DNA of 64,000 nucleotides from Duganella sacchari (GCF_900143065.1 NZ_FRCX01000009.1:186001-250000); one strand, 5' to 3'. Counted from the first letter of the stretch, positions 9,448 through 18,462 are shown. Numbers and translations: made by a program. The notes: generated by a model from the sequence alone, not told the origin.

Positions 9448-10752
9448 ATGTCCCATATTCGTCTTGCTCGTATCAGCCTGCTCCTGGCCGCCATTGGCCT
9501 GAACGCCGCACCTGCTATCCTGGGCATGGCCCCGGTCCAGGCAGCGGAAGAAAAGAAAGCACCGGAAGCGCCTAAAGATACCGTGCGCCCGGAAATGTAC
9601 AAACTGATCGACCCGGCACAGACCAAGCCCCTGCTGGACGCCAAGAACTACACCGAATTCAAGAGCCGCCTGGATCAGGCAGCAGCACTGCCGAACCTGA
9701 CGCCATACGAAAGCTTCATCCTGAGCCAGATGAGCGTTCAACTGGGCCAGGCATCGAACAACTACGAGCTGACCATCAAGGGTCTGGAAGCGATGATCGA
9801 ATCCGGCCGCATGAAACCGGAAGAAAAGCTGCGCTTCATCGACGCCATCGGCACCATCTACTACAGCAACATCAAAGACTACGACAAAGCGATTCAGTGG
9901 TTCGAGCGTTATGGCACCGAGTCGGGCGACAGAGTGAAGGAACGCCAGTTCATCATCCGCTCCTACTTCCTGAAGAACGACTTCGCTTCGACCAAGACCG
10001 AAGTGCTGAAGGATATCGAAGCCGCCAAAGCCGCCGGCACCGTGCCGCCGAAAGATGAACTGAACCTGCTGGGTAACGTCGGTATCAAGACCAAGGACAC
10101 CGAACTGTATCTGCAAGCCGTTGAAGAACTGGCGCGCTACTACCCGACCGAAGACTACTGGAACGACCTGCTGAACCGCACCCGCGGCAAGAAAGGCTAT
10201 TCCAACCGCTTCGACCTGGACATCGCCCGTATCAAGGCAGTCGTTGTGCCGTCGAAGATGGAACCTGAAGACTACGCAGAACAGGCCGAGTTGTCGGTAC
10301 TGGGCGGCTTCTTCACCGAAGCGAAGATCGCCATGGACAAAGGCTACCCTAACGGCATCCCGGCCGGCAAGGACAAAGCCGCCCTGCAAAAAATCCGCGA
10401 CAGCGCCAACAAGGGCGCAGCTGACGATGCGAAAAACATCGACAGCGGCATCCCTGCAGCGCAGAAGTCGAAAGACGGCGTTGGCCTGGTCAACCTGGGC
10501 TACAACTATGTGACCCTGGGCCAGTTCGACAAAGGTGTCGATCTGATGAAACAAGGTATCGCCAAAGGCGTGGCCAAGAATCCTGACGACGCCAAGCTGC
10601 GCCTGGGCTATGCGCTGGTCATGGCTGGCAAGAAGGATGAAGCGGTTACCGTGCTGAAGACCGTTACCGGCAACGATGGCCGTGGCGACCTGGCGCGCTA
10701 CTGGATCATGTACGCGACCGGCCCGAAGATCGCCGCACCAGAAGCCAAGTAA
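9448..10752 (+). CDS. Periplasmic TPR-repeat protein
   Basis: 434 residues. A signal peptide is visible (positive start MSHIRLAR, hydrophobic core, cleavage near VQAAEE around residue 32). The body is helical with tetratricopeptide-like repeats, for example around YYSNIKDYDKAIQWFERYG and the C-terminal GYNYVTLGQFDKGVDLMKQG. TPR proteins are scaffolds; no catalytic motif is seen. A GAAGGA site precedes the ATG at 9448. It has its own 73-base leader after the ABC operon and a strong terminator after it, so it is probably a separate transcript. Its role in amino-sugar use is only suggested by position. Confidence 0.75.
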   Translation: MSHIRLARISLLLAAIGLNAAPAILGMAPVQAAEEKKAPEAPKDTVRPEMYKLIDPAQTKPLLDAKNYTEFKSRLDQAAALPNLTPYESFILSQMSVQLGQASNNYELTIKGLEAMIESGRMKPEEKLRFIDAIGTIYYSNIKDYDKAIQWFERYGTESGDRVKERQFIIRSYFLKNDFASTKTEVLKDIEAAKAAGTVPPKDELNLLGNVGIKTKDTELYLQAVEELARYYPTEDYWNDLLNRTRGKKGYSNRFDLDIARIKAVVVPSKMEPEDYAEQAELSVLGGFFTEAKIAMDKGYPNGIPAGKDKAALQKIRDSANKGAADDAKNIDSGIPAAQKSKDGVGLVNLGYNYVTLGQFDKGVDLMKQGIAKGVAKNPDDAKLRLGYALVMAGKKDEAVTVLKTVTGNDGRGDLARYWIMYATGPKIAAPEAK

Positions 10753-10755
10753 TCG

Positions 10756-10787
10756 AAAAGCCGGCGTGAAAGCCGGCTTTTTTTATT
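10756..10787. terminator. Intrinsic terminator between convergent genes
   Basis: AAAGCCGGC, a short loop GTGAA, AGCCGGCTTTTTTT. The hairpin plus T-run follows the TPR gene. The complementary A-tract lets it also serve the chitinase gene read from the opposite strand, whose stop codon lies in the T-run. Confidence 0.85.
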
Positions 10788-12003
10788 TGCGCATCGCTTC
10801 CGACAGCGTACGCAGGAGCTGATGCTCACCATCGTCGGCGCTCAGTTCCCAGAACATCGCACCGCGCAGGCCTTGCTGCGTGATGTAGCGGGCCTTTTCT
10901 TTCAGCGAAGCGGGATCTTCATACGTAATCCACACCTGCTCCGCCGCGCTATACATATACGGTGCTTTGGCGGACGCATTCCAGTAGCGCTGGTAATCCT
11001 TCCCCTTCTTCAGCAGCTGATGGTAGCCATATGAATTGCCGCCATTGATGCCGTCCGTGACGCCGCCCTGGCACAGCTGATACTGCCCATCTCCCTCCGG
11101 CCCTGCCGCACAGCCCTTCCATCCATAACCATAGAACGGCACGCCCAGCACCAGCTTATCTGCCGCCACGCCAGCGCGCAGGTAGCGCTGGACCGAACCG
11201 GAAGCGTAAAACTGGTTGGCTGTCACCGGATCCTTCGCATCAGCAAACAGCGCCGAATGATGACCGGTACTTTTCTCCCATGGCATGTGATAGTCATAGG
11301 CCATAATGTTGATCCAGTCCAGATGCGCCGCCAGCTCCTTCACCCACGCACCGTTACCAACGTAATTGCCGTTCGCGCCCGCAGCGATGGTGATGCTGTA
11401 ATGCTTGCGATCCTGCTTGCCAGCCGCATCAAACGCCGCGCGCAACTCGCGCACCAGCACAATGAAATTGTGCCGGTCCTCGGGACGCGCACAGACCTCG
11501 CCCGCCACGCAAGGCACGCCCGCTTCGCCCGGATATTCCCAGTCAAGGTCAATACCATCCAGCCCATAACGCCGCATGGCCTGCACCGACGACGCGATAA
11601 AGTTGGCGCGCGCCTCCGCCGATGCAGCGACATTCGAGAAACGGTTGGACCAGTCCCACCCGCCAACGGAAATCACCACCTTGAATTTGGGATGGCCCCT
11701 CTTGAGCGCCACCAGCTTGCGCAGATTGGCGCCATCGGCCGCCTCGTCACGCCAGGCCAGCGCGCCATTCAGCGGCTCCTGGCACGCGGCCACATAGTCC
11801 ACCGACGGCTCAGGATTGCCATGCTTGCCGTCCCAGCACAGGTCCACAAATGCATACAGCGCCATGGTCAGTTTGCCGGCATCGACATTGGCTGCGGTAA
11901 CAGGGAAGCTCTCGTGCTTCCAGCCCGGATAATAGCCCACCACTTCCGCCGCCATCGCCGGCAGTGCTGCCATCAAGGCCGCGAAGATCAATTTACGTCG
12001 CAT
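10783..12003 (-). CDS. Secreted GH18 chitinase
   Basis: 406 residues with a clean signal peptide (MRRKLIFAALMAALPAMA, cut about residue 19). The glycoside hydrolase family 18 signature DGIDLDWEYP lies at 149-158, giving the catalytic DxxDxDxE with Glu156 as the acid. The substrate strand VVISVGGWDWSNRF is at 109-122, and the later NIMAYDYH and GAMFWELSADD motifs fit the family. It should hydrolyse chitin or chitooligosaccharides outside the cytoplasm, feeding the receptor and importers in this locus. No carbohydrate-binding module is seen. The start overlaps the end of the upstream GntR gene by 11 bases, so regulator and chitinase are co-transcribed. Confidence 0.93.
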   Translation of the reverse strand: MRRKLIFAALMAALPAMAAEVVGYYPGWKHESFPVTAANVDAGKLTMALYAFVDLCWDGKHGNPEPSVDYVAACQEPLNGALAWRDEAADGANLRKLVALKRGHPKFKVVISVGGWDWSNRFSNVAASAEARANFIASSVQAMRRYGLDGIDLDWEYPGEAGVPCVAGEVCARPEDRHNFIVLVRELRAAFDAAGKQDRKHYSITIAAGANGNYVGNGAWVKELAAHLDWINIMAYDYHMPWEKSTGHHSALFADAKDPVTANQFYASGSVQRYLRAGVAADKLVLGVPFYGYGWKGCAAGPEGDGQYQLCQGGVTDGINGGNSYGYHQLLKKGKDYQRYWNASAKAPYMYSAAEQVWITYEDPASLKEKARYITQQGLRGAMFWELSADDGEHQLLRTLSEAMRK

Positions 12004-12733
12004 TCAATTCCGCCACAAAGTCATACATATCGCCACGGAAGTAGGAGCGGCAAAATTCCACCGCACGCCCGTCGCGCAAAAAGCCCAGCCGCTCAACGGC
12101 CAACCCCGCGTCGCCCTCTTTCGCCTGCAGCAGCATGGCCTGCTCCGCGTTCAGCAGCAGCGCCGACAAGCGCTGCAAGGCCCGCACCGGGCGGTTGCCC
12201 GACTTCTCCAGCGCGTCGTACATGGAGACATCCACGGCATCCAGCGACGGCAGGCAGGAGGCCACAATGGTGGCATATTCAAGGCACATCGGCACATCGT
12301 CCGCATAGCGCATGCGGTTGAAGCGGTACACCTTGGAGCCGGGACTCAGCCGCAGGCGCATCGCTTCGTCCGGCGTGACCGTGCCCTCGGAGCGTTTGAG
12401 CCACACGCTGCGCGGCGTCCGCCCACGTGCACGCATGTCCTCCGAAAAGGAAGTCAGCTTGGCGAAGTTTTTTTCAATGCGCGTGTTAATGAAATTGCCG
12501 GAGCCGGGACGGCGTATCAACACGCCCTCGCTGACCAGTCCATCGATGGCCTTGCGCACCGTGATGCGGGAGATTTCAAGGTCAGCGGCCAGCTGGCGTT
12601 CGGCCGGTAAAGCGTCTTCCGGCTTGAGCAGATGCTGCTCGATTGCGGAACGCAAGGCGCGCTGCAGGCGCTGATAGAGAGGCAGGTTACTGGTCTCATT
12701 GAGGTGCTGCCGGATGTGTACCAGTGGGGTCAT
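11993..12733 (-). CDS. GntR-family regulator with UTRA domain (HutC/NagR group)
   Basis: 246 residues from the ATG at 12733. A winged-helix domain at about 15-85 (LPAERQLAADLEISRITVRKA is a classic GntR helix-turn-helix) is followed by a UTRA ligand-binding domain to the end. The frame stays open upstream to 12979, but those extra 82 residues do not look like this family and I left them out. It overlaps the chitinase by 11 bases. UTRA regulators of nag/chitin loci respond to GlcN-6-P or GlcNAc-6-P; that is inferred here. A candidate operator (TTGGT-N11-ACCAA) lies 39 bases upstream. It is a paralog of the truncated regulator at the left edge. Confidence 0.9.
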   Translation of the reverse strand: MTPLVHIRQHLNETSNLPLYQRLQRALRSAIEQHLLKPEDALPAERQLAADLEISRITVRKAIDGLVSEGVLIRRPGSGNFINTRIEKNFAKLTSFSEDMRARGRTPRSVWLKRSEGTVTPDEAMRLRLSPGSKVYRFNRMRYADDVPMCLEYATIVASCLPSLDAVDVSMYDALEKSGNRPVRALQRLSALLLNAEQAMLLQAKEGDAGLAVERLGFLRDGRAVEFCRSYFRGDMYDFVAELNAT

Positions 12734-12771
12734 TGGATCGCGCTCATAACGATGTCGACTGCTCCTCTTTG

Positions 12772-12792
12772 TTGGTGCAACGATAATACCAA
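12772..12792. promoter_or_regulatory. Candidate operator upstream of GntR regulator
   Basis: Inverted repeat TTGGT-N11-ACCAA, 39 bases before the regulator start codon. GntR/HutC operators often have TGGT...ACCA halves, though usually with a shorter spacer, so autoregulation is plausible but unproven. Confidence 0.35.
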
Positions 12793-12954
12793 AAAAAGAC
12801 CACGGCAAATCCAGCGCCGCCGGCGCAAGCTGCAAATAAATCCTATCATTTTGCATAACGCCTTTAGGTAAAGGCTTTATGTGTGTTGCAAGCACGCACA
12901 ACCCGGTGCCATACCACCATCTATCCGGTCTTATCGAGTTGCTTGAAAGCCACT

Positions 12955-12971
12955 TTGTATGCCGCATACAA
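12955..12971. promoter_or_regulatory. Perfect palindrome, candidate operator of the TonB receptor
   Basis: TTGTATGC-C-GCATACAA: eight-base perfect arms around a single central base, in the leader of the receptor gene. The form is what LacI- or GntR-type dimers bind. No second copy was noticed in the window. Confidence 0.45.
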
Positions 12972-13117
12972 CATAACAAAAAAGAATTTTAAAGTGGTAG
13001 TGATCTGGTATTGAAACGCGAGTATATTGGCGTTGGATTGGTTTTGAACGTGATTTAAAAGAAGACACACATCAACAATCAGTGGGCTCGGCGGAGCCTC
13101 ATCAACGGGAGGGAACA

Positions 13118-15865
13118 ATGCATCACCATTCGAATAACACTAAACAGTCCAAACTGACGCCTATCGCTGCTGCGGTTGGTCTGATGATCATGGGCGCGGC
13201 CATGTCGACGCACGCACAGGAACAGCAGGTGCAAAAGCAGCAGGCCGAGGAACCAGCACAGGTTATCGTGACCGGTATCCGCGCATCGCTGCAGCAGTCG
13301 CTTAACCAGAAGCGTAATTCCGACAGCCTGGTGGAAGTCATCACCGCAGAAGACGTCGGCAAGATGCCGGACAAGAACGTGGCTGACTCGCTGCAACGCC
13401 TGCCAGGCGTGAGCGTGGCAGCAGCTGGCGGCGGCGAAGGTTCGTTCGGCGAGAACGACCGCGTGGCACTGCGCGGCACCCCGTTCGGCCTGACCCTGAC
13501 CACCCTGAACGGCCACTCGGTATCGAGCGGCGACTGGTTCGCTGACAACATCGTCGGCGGTGGTCGCAGCGTCAGCTTCTCGCTGTTCCCATCGGAGCTG
13601 ATCGGCCGCGTCACCGTGCACAAAGGTTCGCAAGCTGACCTGCTGGAAGGCGGCGCCGAAGGCGTGGTCGATATCGAGACCCGCAAGCCACTGGACTTCA
13701 AGAAAACCTTCAACGCCCAAGTCAGCGTTGGTGGCGTCAACTCGTCCAACTCCGGCAAGACCGATCCACAACTGAATGGTCTGATCGCATGGAAGAATGA
13801 CCAGGGCACCCTGGGCGTGCTGGTACAGGCCTTCCACGAAAAGCGCACCCTGAGCCGCGTCGGCCAGGAAAACCAGGTATGGTACGACCACGTTGATCCG
13901 GGCAGCCCGATCGACCAGGCCATTCCTGGCGCCGGCACCGCCATCAAGACCACGCCAGTAGCAGGCGCCATGGCCAACTATCTGGGCGGCACCGCATGGT
14001 TCGAACAGAAGCGCACCCGTAACGGCGGCCTGATTGACGTGCAAATGAAACCGAACAGCGACCTGACGGTCGATCTGACGGCCTTCTATTCGCACCTGGA
14101 TGCGCCGAACATCAACCACAACTTCATGCAGTCGCTGGGCCGCTTCCTGGCGCCATCGTGGGCCACCACCAACTTCCCTGCAGGCGCCGTCAGCGGCACC
14201 CTGAGCAACGGCGTTATCACGCAACTGACCGGCACCGTGCCAGCCAATTGCGCCGCCTGCGCCACCATGTCCAGCGCTGTTCAGGAAGAGTTCAGCCGTC
14301 CGGTCGCAGAGAGCAAATCGCAGTTCTTTGACGTCGATGCCAAATACCGCGTCAACGACAAGCTGACCCTGAAGGGCCGTCTCGGCACCACCAAAGGCGT
14401 TGGCAACACCGTCAGCGGTGCGCTGGGTGTGTGGATGCCATACACCGGCGGCAGCTACACCATCACCGACGCCAACTCGCCTGTGATCTACAACACCCCA
14501 GGCGCCAACAAGTTCTCGATCGGCGGCATGCAGGCAACGCCATACACCTACGGCTCGCACGTGACTGCGAACGACAAGGAAACCTATGGCGAACTGAATG
14601 GCACCCTGCGTACCGACTGGGGCGCTGTGAGCACCGTGCAATTCGGCGGCCGCGTCGCAGAACACAAACGTGACCTGACCTCGATCGGCATTAATGCGCT
14701 GCCAGGTCTGGATTCGGTGGCCAACCTGCCGATGTCGGGCCTGACCGCGTTCCCGAGCGACTTCAATGACCTGGGCGCCAACGGCGCTGGCTACTGGACC
14801 TTCTCGCAAGATGCGGTCAACGGCTGGCTGAATAAATACGGCAGCTACTCGGGCGATCTGCGCCAGAGTGAGTTCAACATCAAGGAACCGACCCAGTCGG
14901 CCTTCGTGATGGCAAACTTCAACGCCGAAAGCCTGTCGGGTAACTTCGGTCTGCGCGTGGTTCACACCACGGAAGAAGTCAACCGCTACGAAATCGGCCC
15001 ATCGGGCAGCTTCGAACCTAAGCGTTACTCCAACAGCTATATGGACTTCCTGCCTAGCGCGAACTTCCGTCTGGATGTGACCAAGGATGTGGTGGCACGC
15101 TTCGGCACCAGCCGCACCATGGCCCGTCCTGAACTGGGCATGATGGCCGGCGTCGACCTGCGCGACGTACAGGGCACCGGTAACGTCGGTAACCCTAACC
15201 TGCGCCCTATCCGCGCCAACAACTACGATCTGGGCGTGGAGTGGTACTTCGCACCGAAGTCGATGCTGTCGGCTGATGCCTTCTACTCGGCACTGGACGG
15301 CTACGTCACCTACGGTTCCAGCACCGCGACCTTCTACAACCAGCTGCAAAAGCAGAACACGGTGTACCAGGTGTCGACGCCTGTGAACACCACGGCTGAA
15401 GTGAAAGGCCTGGAGTTTGCGTACGTGCAGGACCTGGCCAAGGGCTTCGGTGTGAACGCCAACTACACCTACACCCTGGGCAAGGAAACCGGCCATGCGC
15501 CAGGCTCGCCTTGCGGCGCCCTGACCTACCAGGACTGCACCCTGATCGGTACCTCGAAGAACGCCTACAACCTCGGCATCTTCTACGAGCAGGACAAGCT
15601 CAGCGCCCGTGTGACCTACAGCTGGCGTTCGGGCTTCCTGAACGGCACCAGCCGTAACAGCGCTGCCTTCCAGGCACCGATTGGTACGCTGTCGGCATCG
15701 CTGGCCTACCAGATCAACGACAACTACAGCGTGACCCTGGACGGCAAAGATCTGAACAACCCGCTGGTGCGTTCGATCATCCACACCCCAGGCGCGATGG
15801 ATCTGCCAGGCTCGCTGTACAAGAACGGCCGTCAGGTGTACTTCACCCTGCACGCCAAGTTCTAA
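13118..15865 (+). CDS. TonB-dependent outer-membrane receptor (carbohydrate type)
   Basis: 915 residues. A signal peptide ends near STHAQ (about residue 34). An N-terminal TonB-box-like segment leads into a plug domain (VIVTGIRASLQQSLNQKR, then DVGKMPDKNVADSLQRLPGV) and a large beta-barrel ending in aromatic YFTLHAKF. This subfamily (plug with GIRASLQ and NVAESLQRLPG) is typical of sugar-uptake receptors in proteobacteria. Beside a chitinase and a GlcNAc operon it is probably a chitooligosaccharide receptor. I chose the ATG at 13118, preceded by GGGAGGGAA, over an in-frame ATG 36 bases upstream. A strong terminator follows. Confidence 0.92.
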   Translation: MHHHSNNTKQSKLTPIAAAVGLMIMGAAMSTHAQEQQVQKQQAEEPAQVIVTGIRASLQQSLNQKRNSDSLVEVITAEDVGKMPDKNVADSLQRLPGVSVAAAGGGEGSFGENDRVALRGTPFGLTLTTLNGHSVSSGDWFADNIVGGGRSVSFSLFPSELIGRVTVHKGSQADLLEGGAEGVVDIETRKPLDFKKTFNAQVSVGGVNSSNSGKTDPQLNGLIAWKNDQGTLGVLVQAFHEKRTLSRVGQENQVWYDHVDPGSPIDQAIPGAGTAIKTTPVAGAMANYLGGTAWFEQKRTRNGGLIDVQMKPNSDLTVDLTAFYSHLDAPNINHNFMQSLGRFLAPSWATTNFPAGAVSGTLSNGVITQLTGTVPANCAACATMSSAVQEEFSRPVAESKSQFFDVDAKYRVNDKLTLKGRLGTTKGVGNTVSGALGVWMPYTGGSYTITDANSPVIYNTPGANKFSIGGMQATPYTYGSHVTANDKETYGELNGTLRTDWGAVSTVQFGGRVAEHKRDLTSIGINALPGLDSVANLPMSGLTAFPSDFNDLGANGAGYWTFSQDAVNGWLNKYGSYSGDLRQSEFNIKEPTQSAFVMANFNAESLSGNFGLRVVHTTEEVNRYEIGPSGSFEPKRYSNSYMDFLPSANFRLDVTKDVVARFGTSRTMARPELGMMAGVDLRDVQGTGNVGNPNLRPIRANNYDLGVEWYFAPKSMLSADAFYSALDGYVTYGSSTATFYNQLQKQNTVYQVSTPVNTTAEVKGLEFAYVQDLAKGFGVNANYTYTLGKETGHAPGSPCGALTYQDCTLIGTSKNAYNLGIFYEQDKLSARVTYSWRSGFLNGTSRNSAAFQAPIGTLSASLAYQINDNYSVTLDGKDLNNPLVRSIIHTPGAMDLPGSLYKNGRQVYFTLHAKF

Positions 15866-15876
15866 AACGTAGTAAC

Positions 15877-15904
15877 GACGGAGCCTTCGGGCTCCGTCTT
15901 TTTC
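15877..15904 (+). terminator. Intrinsic terminator after TonB receptor
   Basis: GACGGAGCC-TTCG-GGCTCCGTC followed by TTTTT: a nine-base perfect stem with a UUCG tetraloop, only 11 bases after the receptor stop. The halogenase gene downstream must rely on readthrough or its own start signals. Confidence 0.9.
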
Positions 15905-15932
15905 TGTCACAGCACACTATAACTACATCATC

Positions 15933-17453
15933 ATGAATGTGACCTCGACTCCCCGCAAAATCATCATCGTCGGTGGCGGTACCGCCGGCTGGATGACGGC
16001 ACTGATGTACGGCGACGCGCTGATCAAGCAAGGCGTCGAAATCACAGTACTGGAATCGCCCACCGTGGGCGTGATTGGCGTAGGCGAAGGGTCAACACCG
16101 GCGCTCAAGCGCTATTTCGACAGCCTGGGCATCCAGGAATCGGAGTGGATGCCCGCCTGTAACGCCACCTATAAATCCGGTATCGGCTTTGACGGCTGGT
16201 CCACCAAGCCGGGCTACGATAACTACTTCCACCAGTTCGCCACCATGGTCGATAATCTGACCCTGCCGAACTTCATGGAAAACGTCCATGCGCGCCAGCG
16301 CGGCGTGCATATCGATGCGCGCCCCAACCGCTACTTCCTGTCGGCGCGCCTGAGCGAGGATTGCCTCGCGCCGAAATCGTCGGAGAACTTCCCCTTCTTC
16401 ACCAACTACGGCTACCACTTCGATGCGACCTTGCTGGGCCAGTTCCTGCACAAACGCGCGGTCGCACTGGGTGTGCAGTACAAGAGCTGCCACGTGACGC
16501 ATGCGGTGATGAATGAACGCGGCGATATCGCTGCTGTCGCCACCAAAGAAGGCGAACACCTGGCGGCTGACTTCTTTGTCGATTGCTCCGGCTTCTCCGC
16601 GCTGCTGATCGGCAAAGCGCTGGAGACGCCGTTCGTGAGCTACGCCGACAACCTGTTCAACGATTCGGCCATCGCCATGCCGAGCGAAATCGGTGACAAG
16701 ATCCCGACCAAAACCGTATCGTCCGCCATGCGGCATGGCTGGGCGTGGAAGATCCCGCTGACCAACCGCTATGGCAACGGCTATGTGTACAGCTCCTCCT
16801 TCGTCTCAGCCGATGAAGCGGAACATGAGCTGCGCAGCAAACTGGGACTGCTGGAATCGGACACCCAGGCGCGCCACCTGAAAATGAAGCTGGGCCGCGT
16901 GACCAAACACTGGAACCGCAACGTGCTGGCAGTGGGCCTGTCGCAAGGCTTCCTGGAACCGCTGGAAGCGACCGCCTTGTACTTGACCCAGATGACGGCG
17001 GCGATCTTCCTGCTGTTCCTGGAAAAAGGCGACTTGAGCGACCAGGCACGGGACGTCTACAACCAGCAGATTCACGATTACTTCGACAGCCACCGCGACT
17101 ACATCGTGGCCCACTACAAGACCAACAGCCGCACCGATACGCCCTACTGGCGCGCCAACGCGGAGAATCTGGACAGCGTGTCCGATTCGCTCAAACACAT
17201 CTTCCAGACCTGGATAGAAGGCCGCGACCTGGCCGCAGAAATCCGCCGCCAGAACATCGAGCATTTCTATCCGGTCGGCTCATGGTATTCACTGCTGGCG
17301 GGCATGGGATCATTCCCGGACATTGGTCCCGCCACCGGCCCCGACCTGGTGGCGCCGCTGGATGATTTCATGCGCCGCTGCGCCCTCAACTTCCGCGACC
17401 ACCGCACCGTGCTGAATGAGATGGCCGAGCAGGCAAAAGCCAGCAGCATGTAA
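15933..17453 (+). CDS. Flavin-dependent tryptophan-halogenase-like protein
   Basis: 506 residues. The FAD-binding GGGTAGW motif is at residues 14-20, and the WxWxIP signature of flavin-dependent halogenases is present (GWAWKIP, about residue 270). The equivalent of the catalytic lysine (Lys79 of PrnA/RebH) is Lys81 in NATYKSGI. All hallmarks of an active halogenase are therefore kept. Family members next to TonB receptors are recurrent in carbohydrate-using proteobacteria, and the characterised BrvH prefers bromide and free indole; the natural substrate of this group is unknown. It starts 68 bases after the receptor, past a terminator. No flavin reductase gene lies adjacent. Confidence 0.85.
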   Translation: MNVTSTPRKIIIVGGGTAGWMTALMYGDALIKQGVEITVLESPTVGVIGVGEGSTPALKRYFDSLGIQESEWMPACNATYKSGIGFDGWSTKPGYDNYFHQFATMVDNLTLPNFMENVHARQRGVHIDARPNRYFLSARLSEDCLAPKSSENFPFFTNYGYHFDATLLGQFLHKRAVALGVQYKSCHVTHAVMNERGDIAAVATKEGEHLAADFFVDCSGFSALLIGKALETPFVSYADNLFNDSAIAMPSEIGDKIPTKTVSSAMRHGWAWKIPLTNRYGNGYVYSSSFVSADEAEHELRSKLGLLESDTQARHLKMKLGRVTKHWNRNVLAVGLSQGFLEPLEATALYLTQMTAAIFLLFLEKGDLSDQARDVYNQQIHDYFDSHRDYIVAHYKTNSRTDTPYWRANAENLDSVSDSLKHIFQTWIEGRDLAAEIRRQNIEHFYPVGSWYSLLAGMGSFPDIGPATGPDLVAPLDDFMRRCALNFRDHRTVLNEMAEQAKASSM

Positions 17454-17476
17454 CTTCTTCATTGTGTAGTCTGTTT

Positions 17477-17514
17477 CCGCCAGCGGCCTCTCCCGACCCT
17501 GGCGGTTTTTTTTT
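17477..17514. terminator. Bidirectional intrinsic terminator
   Basis: CCGCCAG, a 15-base loop, CTGGCGG, then nine T. It lies between the halogenase gene and the convergent dehydrogenase, whose stop codon is in the T-tract. Confidence 0.8.
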
Positions 17515-18367
17515 ATAGCTTGCGGCGTATGGTTGCCGCGACCGACCAGTCGCTATCCTCCAGCCCTGCACGCAGGGCTTCCTGCATATTCTCGCGCACC
17601 TGCCTTGCCACCGGCAGCAGCGCGCCCTTGGCTTCGGCCGCCGATAAGGCCAGGTTCACGTCCTTGAGTCCCAGCGGCAGCCTGAAGCCCGGTTCAAAGG
17701 TATTCGCCGCAATGAAGCCGCCATAACGCTGGTAGCTCGGGCTGGAGAAAATGGTATTGGTCAGCACCTCGAGCAGATCCGCTGCCGAGACGCCATAGCT
17801 TTCGCTCAGATGCGCCGCTTCGCCCATCGCCGTAAAAGCCTGGGCGATCATCATATTGCCGGAGATCTTGACCACATTGGCACGCTTGGGATCATCGCCT
17901 AGACGCCAGGTCTTGCGCCCCACCACATCCAGCAAAGGCTGGATGCGCGCGATCACCTGTGGATCGCCAGCGGCCAGCACGTTCAGCTGCGCATCTGCTG
18001 CAGCCGCCGGCACGCCAAACACCGGCGCCGATACATAGGCCACGCCAGCATCCTTGTGCCGCTGCGCCAGCTCGTCCACCAGCGCCAGCGAAATGGTCGC
18101 CATCATGATGTGCACGCAGGACTGGCTGGCTCCGGCCAGCGCACCGCTGTCCAGAATCACGCTGCGCACGGCATCGTCGTTGGCCAGCATGGTCATCACC
18201 GCGTCAGATTGAAAAGCCTGGGCGGGCGTATCCAGCACCGTCACGCCATCGATCGCTTCCGCTGCGGCGCGGTTGCGGTTCCATACGCTGACGCTGTGCC
18301 CCGCGCGCACCAGATGCGGCACCATGGCCGCGCCCATACTGCCGATACCAATAAAGCTGACTCGCAT
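17513..18367 (-). CDS. NAD(P)-dependent beta-hydroxyacid dehydrogenase (HIBADH family)
   Basis: 284 residues. The N-terminal Rossmann fold has the FIGIGSMGAAM dinucleotide motif (residues 5-15). The C-terminal helical domain carries the catalytic lysine in KISGNMM (Lys167). The substrate motif normally reading MSTIS is MMATIS here. The family reduces or oxidises 3-hydroxy acids such as 3-hydroxyisobutyrate or tartronate semialdehyde, or acts as an imine reductase; substrate cannot be told. It is divergent from a LysR-type regulator, with a textbook LysR dyad between them, so it is probably that regulator's target. Confidence 0.85.
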   Translation of the reverse strand: MRVSFIGIGSMGAAMVPHLVRAGHSVSVWNRNRAAAEAIDGVTVLDTPAQAFQSDAVMTMLANDDAVRSVILDSGALAGASQSCVHIMMATISLALVDELAQRHKDAGVAYVSAPVFGVPAAAADAQLNVLAAGDPQVIARIQPLLDVVGRKTWRLGDDPKRANVVKISGNMMIAQAFTAMGEAAHLSESYGVSAADLLEVLTNTIFSSPSYQRYGGFIAANTFEPGFRLPLGLKDVNLALSAAEAKGALLPVARQVRENMQEALRAGLEDSDWSVAATIRRKL

Positions 18368-18379
18368 TGCCTACCTCCG

Positions 18380-18402
18380 ATACTGTGTGAGCTATCCAGT
18401 AT
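18380..18402. promoter_or_regulatory. LysR-type operator dyad
   Basis: ATACTG-N11-CAGTAT: perfect six-base arms with an 11-base spacer, matching the T-N11-A rule of LysR-type boxes. It lies between the divergent dehydrogenase and LysR genes. Confidence 0.6.
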
Positions 18403-18462
18403 GGTGCGCAGGCACGGGCAACGGTAGTGGACCGCCACGTACAAATGTTATACGCTCGGCGT

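Larger units (their letters stand above)
12734..13117. other. 384-base divergent intergenic region between GntR regulator and TonB receptor
   Basis: No plausible gene. The region is richer in A and T than its surroundings and carries two dyads: TTGGT-N11-ACCAA (12772-12792) near the regulator gene, and a perfect 17-base palindrome (12955-12971) about 150 bases before the receptor ATG. A stretch at about 13009-13060 contains several TTGG/TTGAA hexamers that could serve as -35 elements, but no clear sigma-70 pair can be fixed by eye. Confidence 0.6.

Noticed and set aside
12734..12979. 82-residue N-terminal extension of the GntR regulator
   Set aside because: No similarity to GntR N-termini; the ATG at 12733 gives the standard length.
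13079..15910. 943-codon open frame antisense to the TonB receptor
   Set aside because: A shadow of high-GC codon bias; the sense frame has a signal peptide, plug and barrel motifs, while the antisense product has no recognisable domain and is low in complexity.
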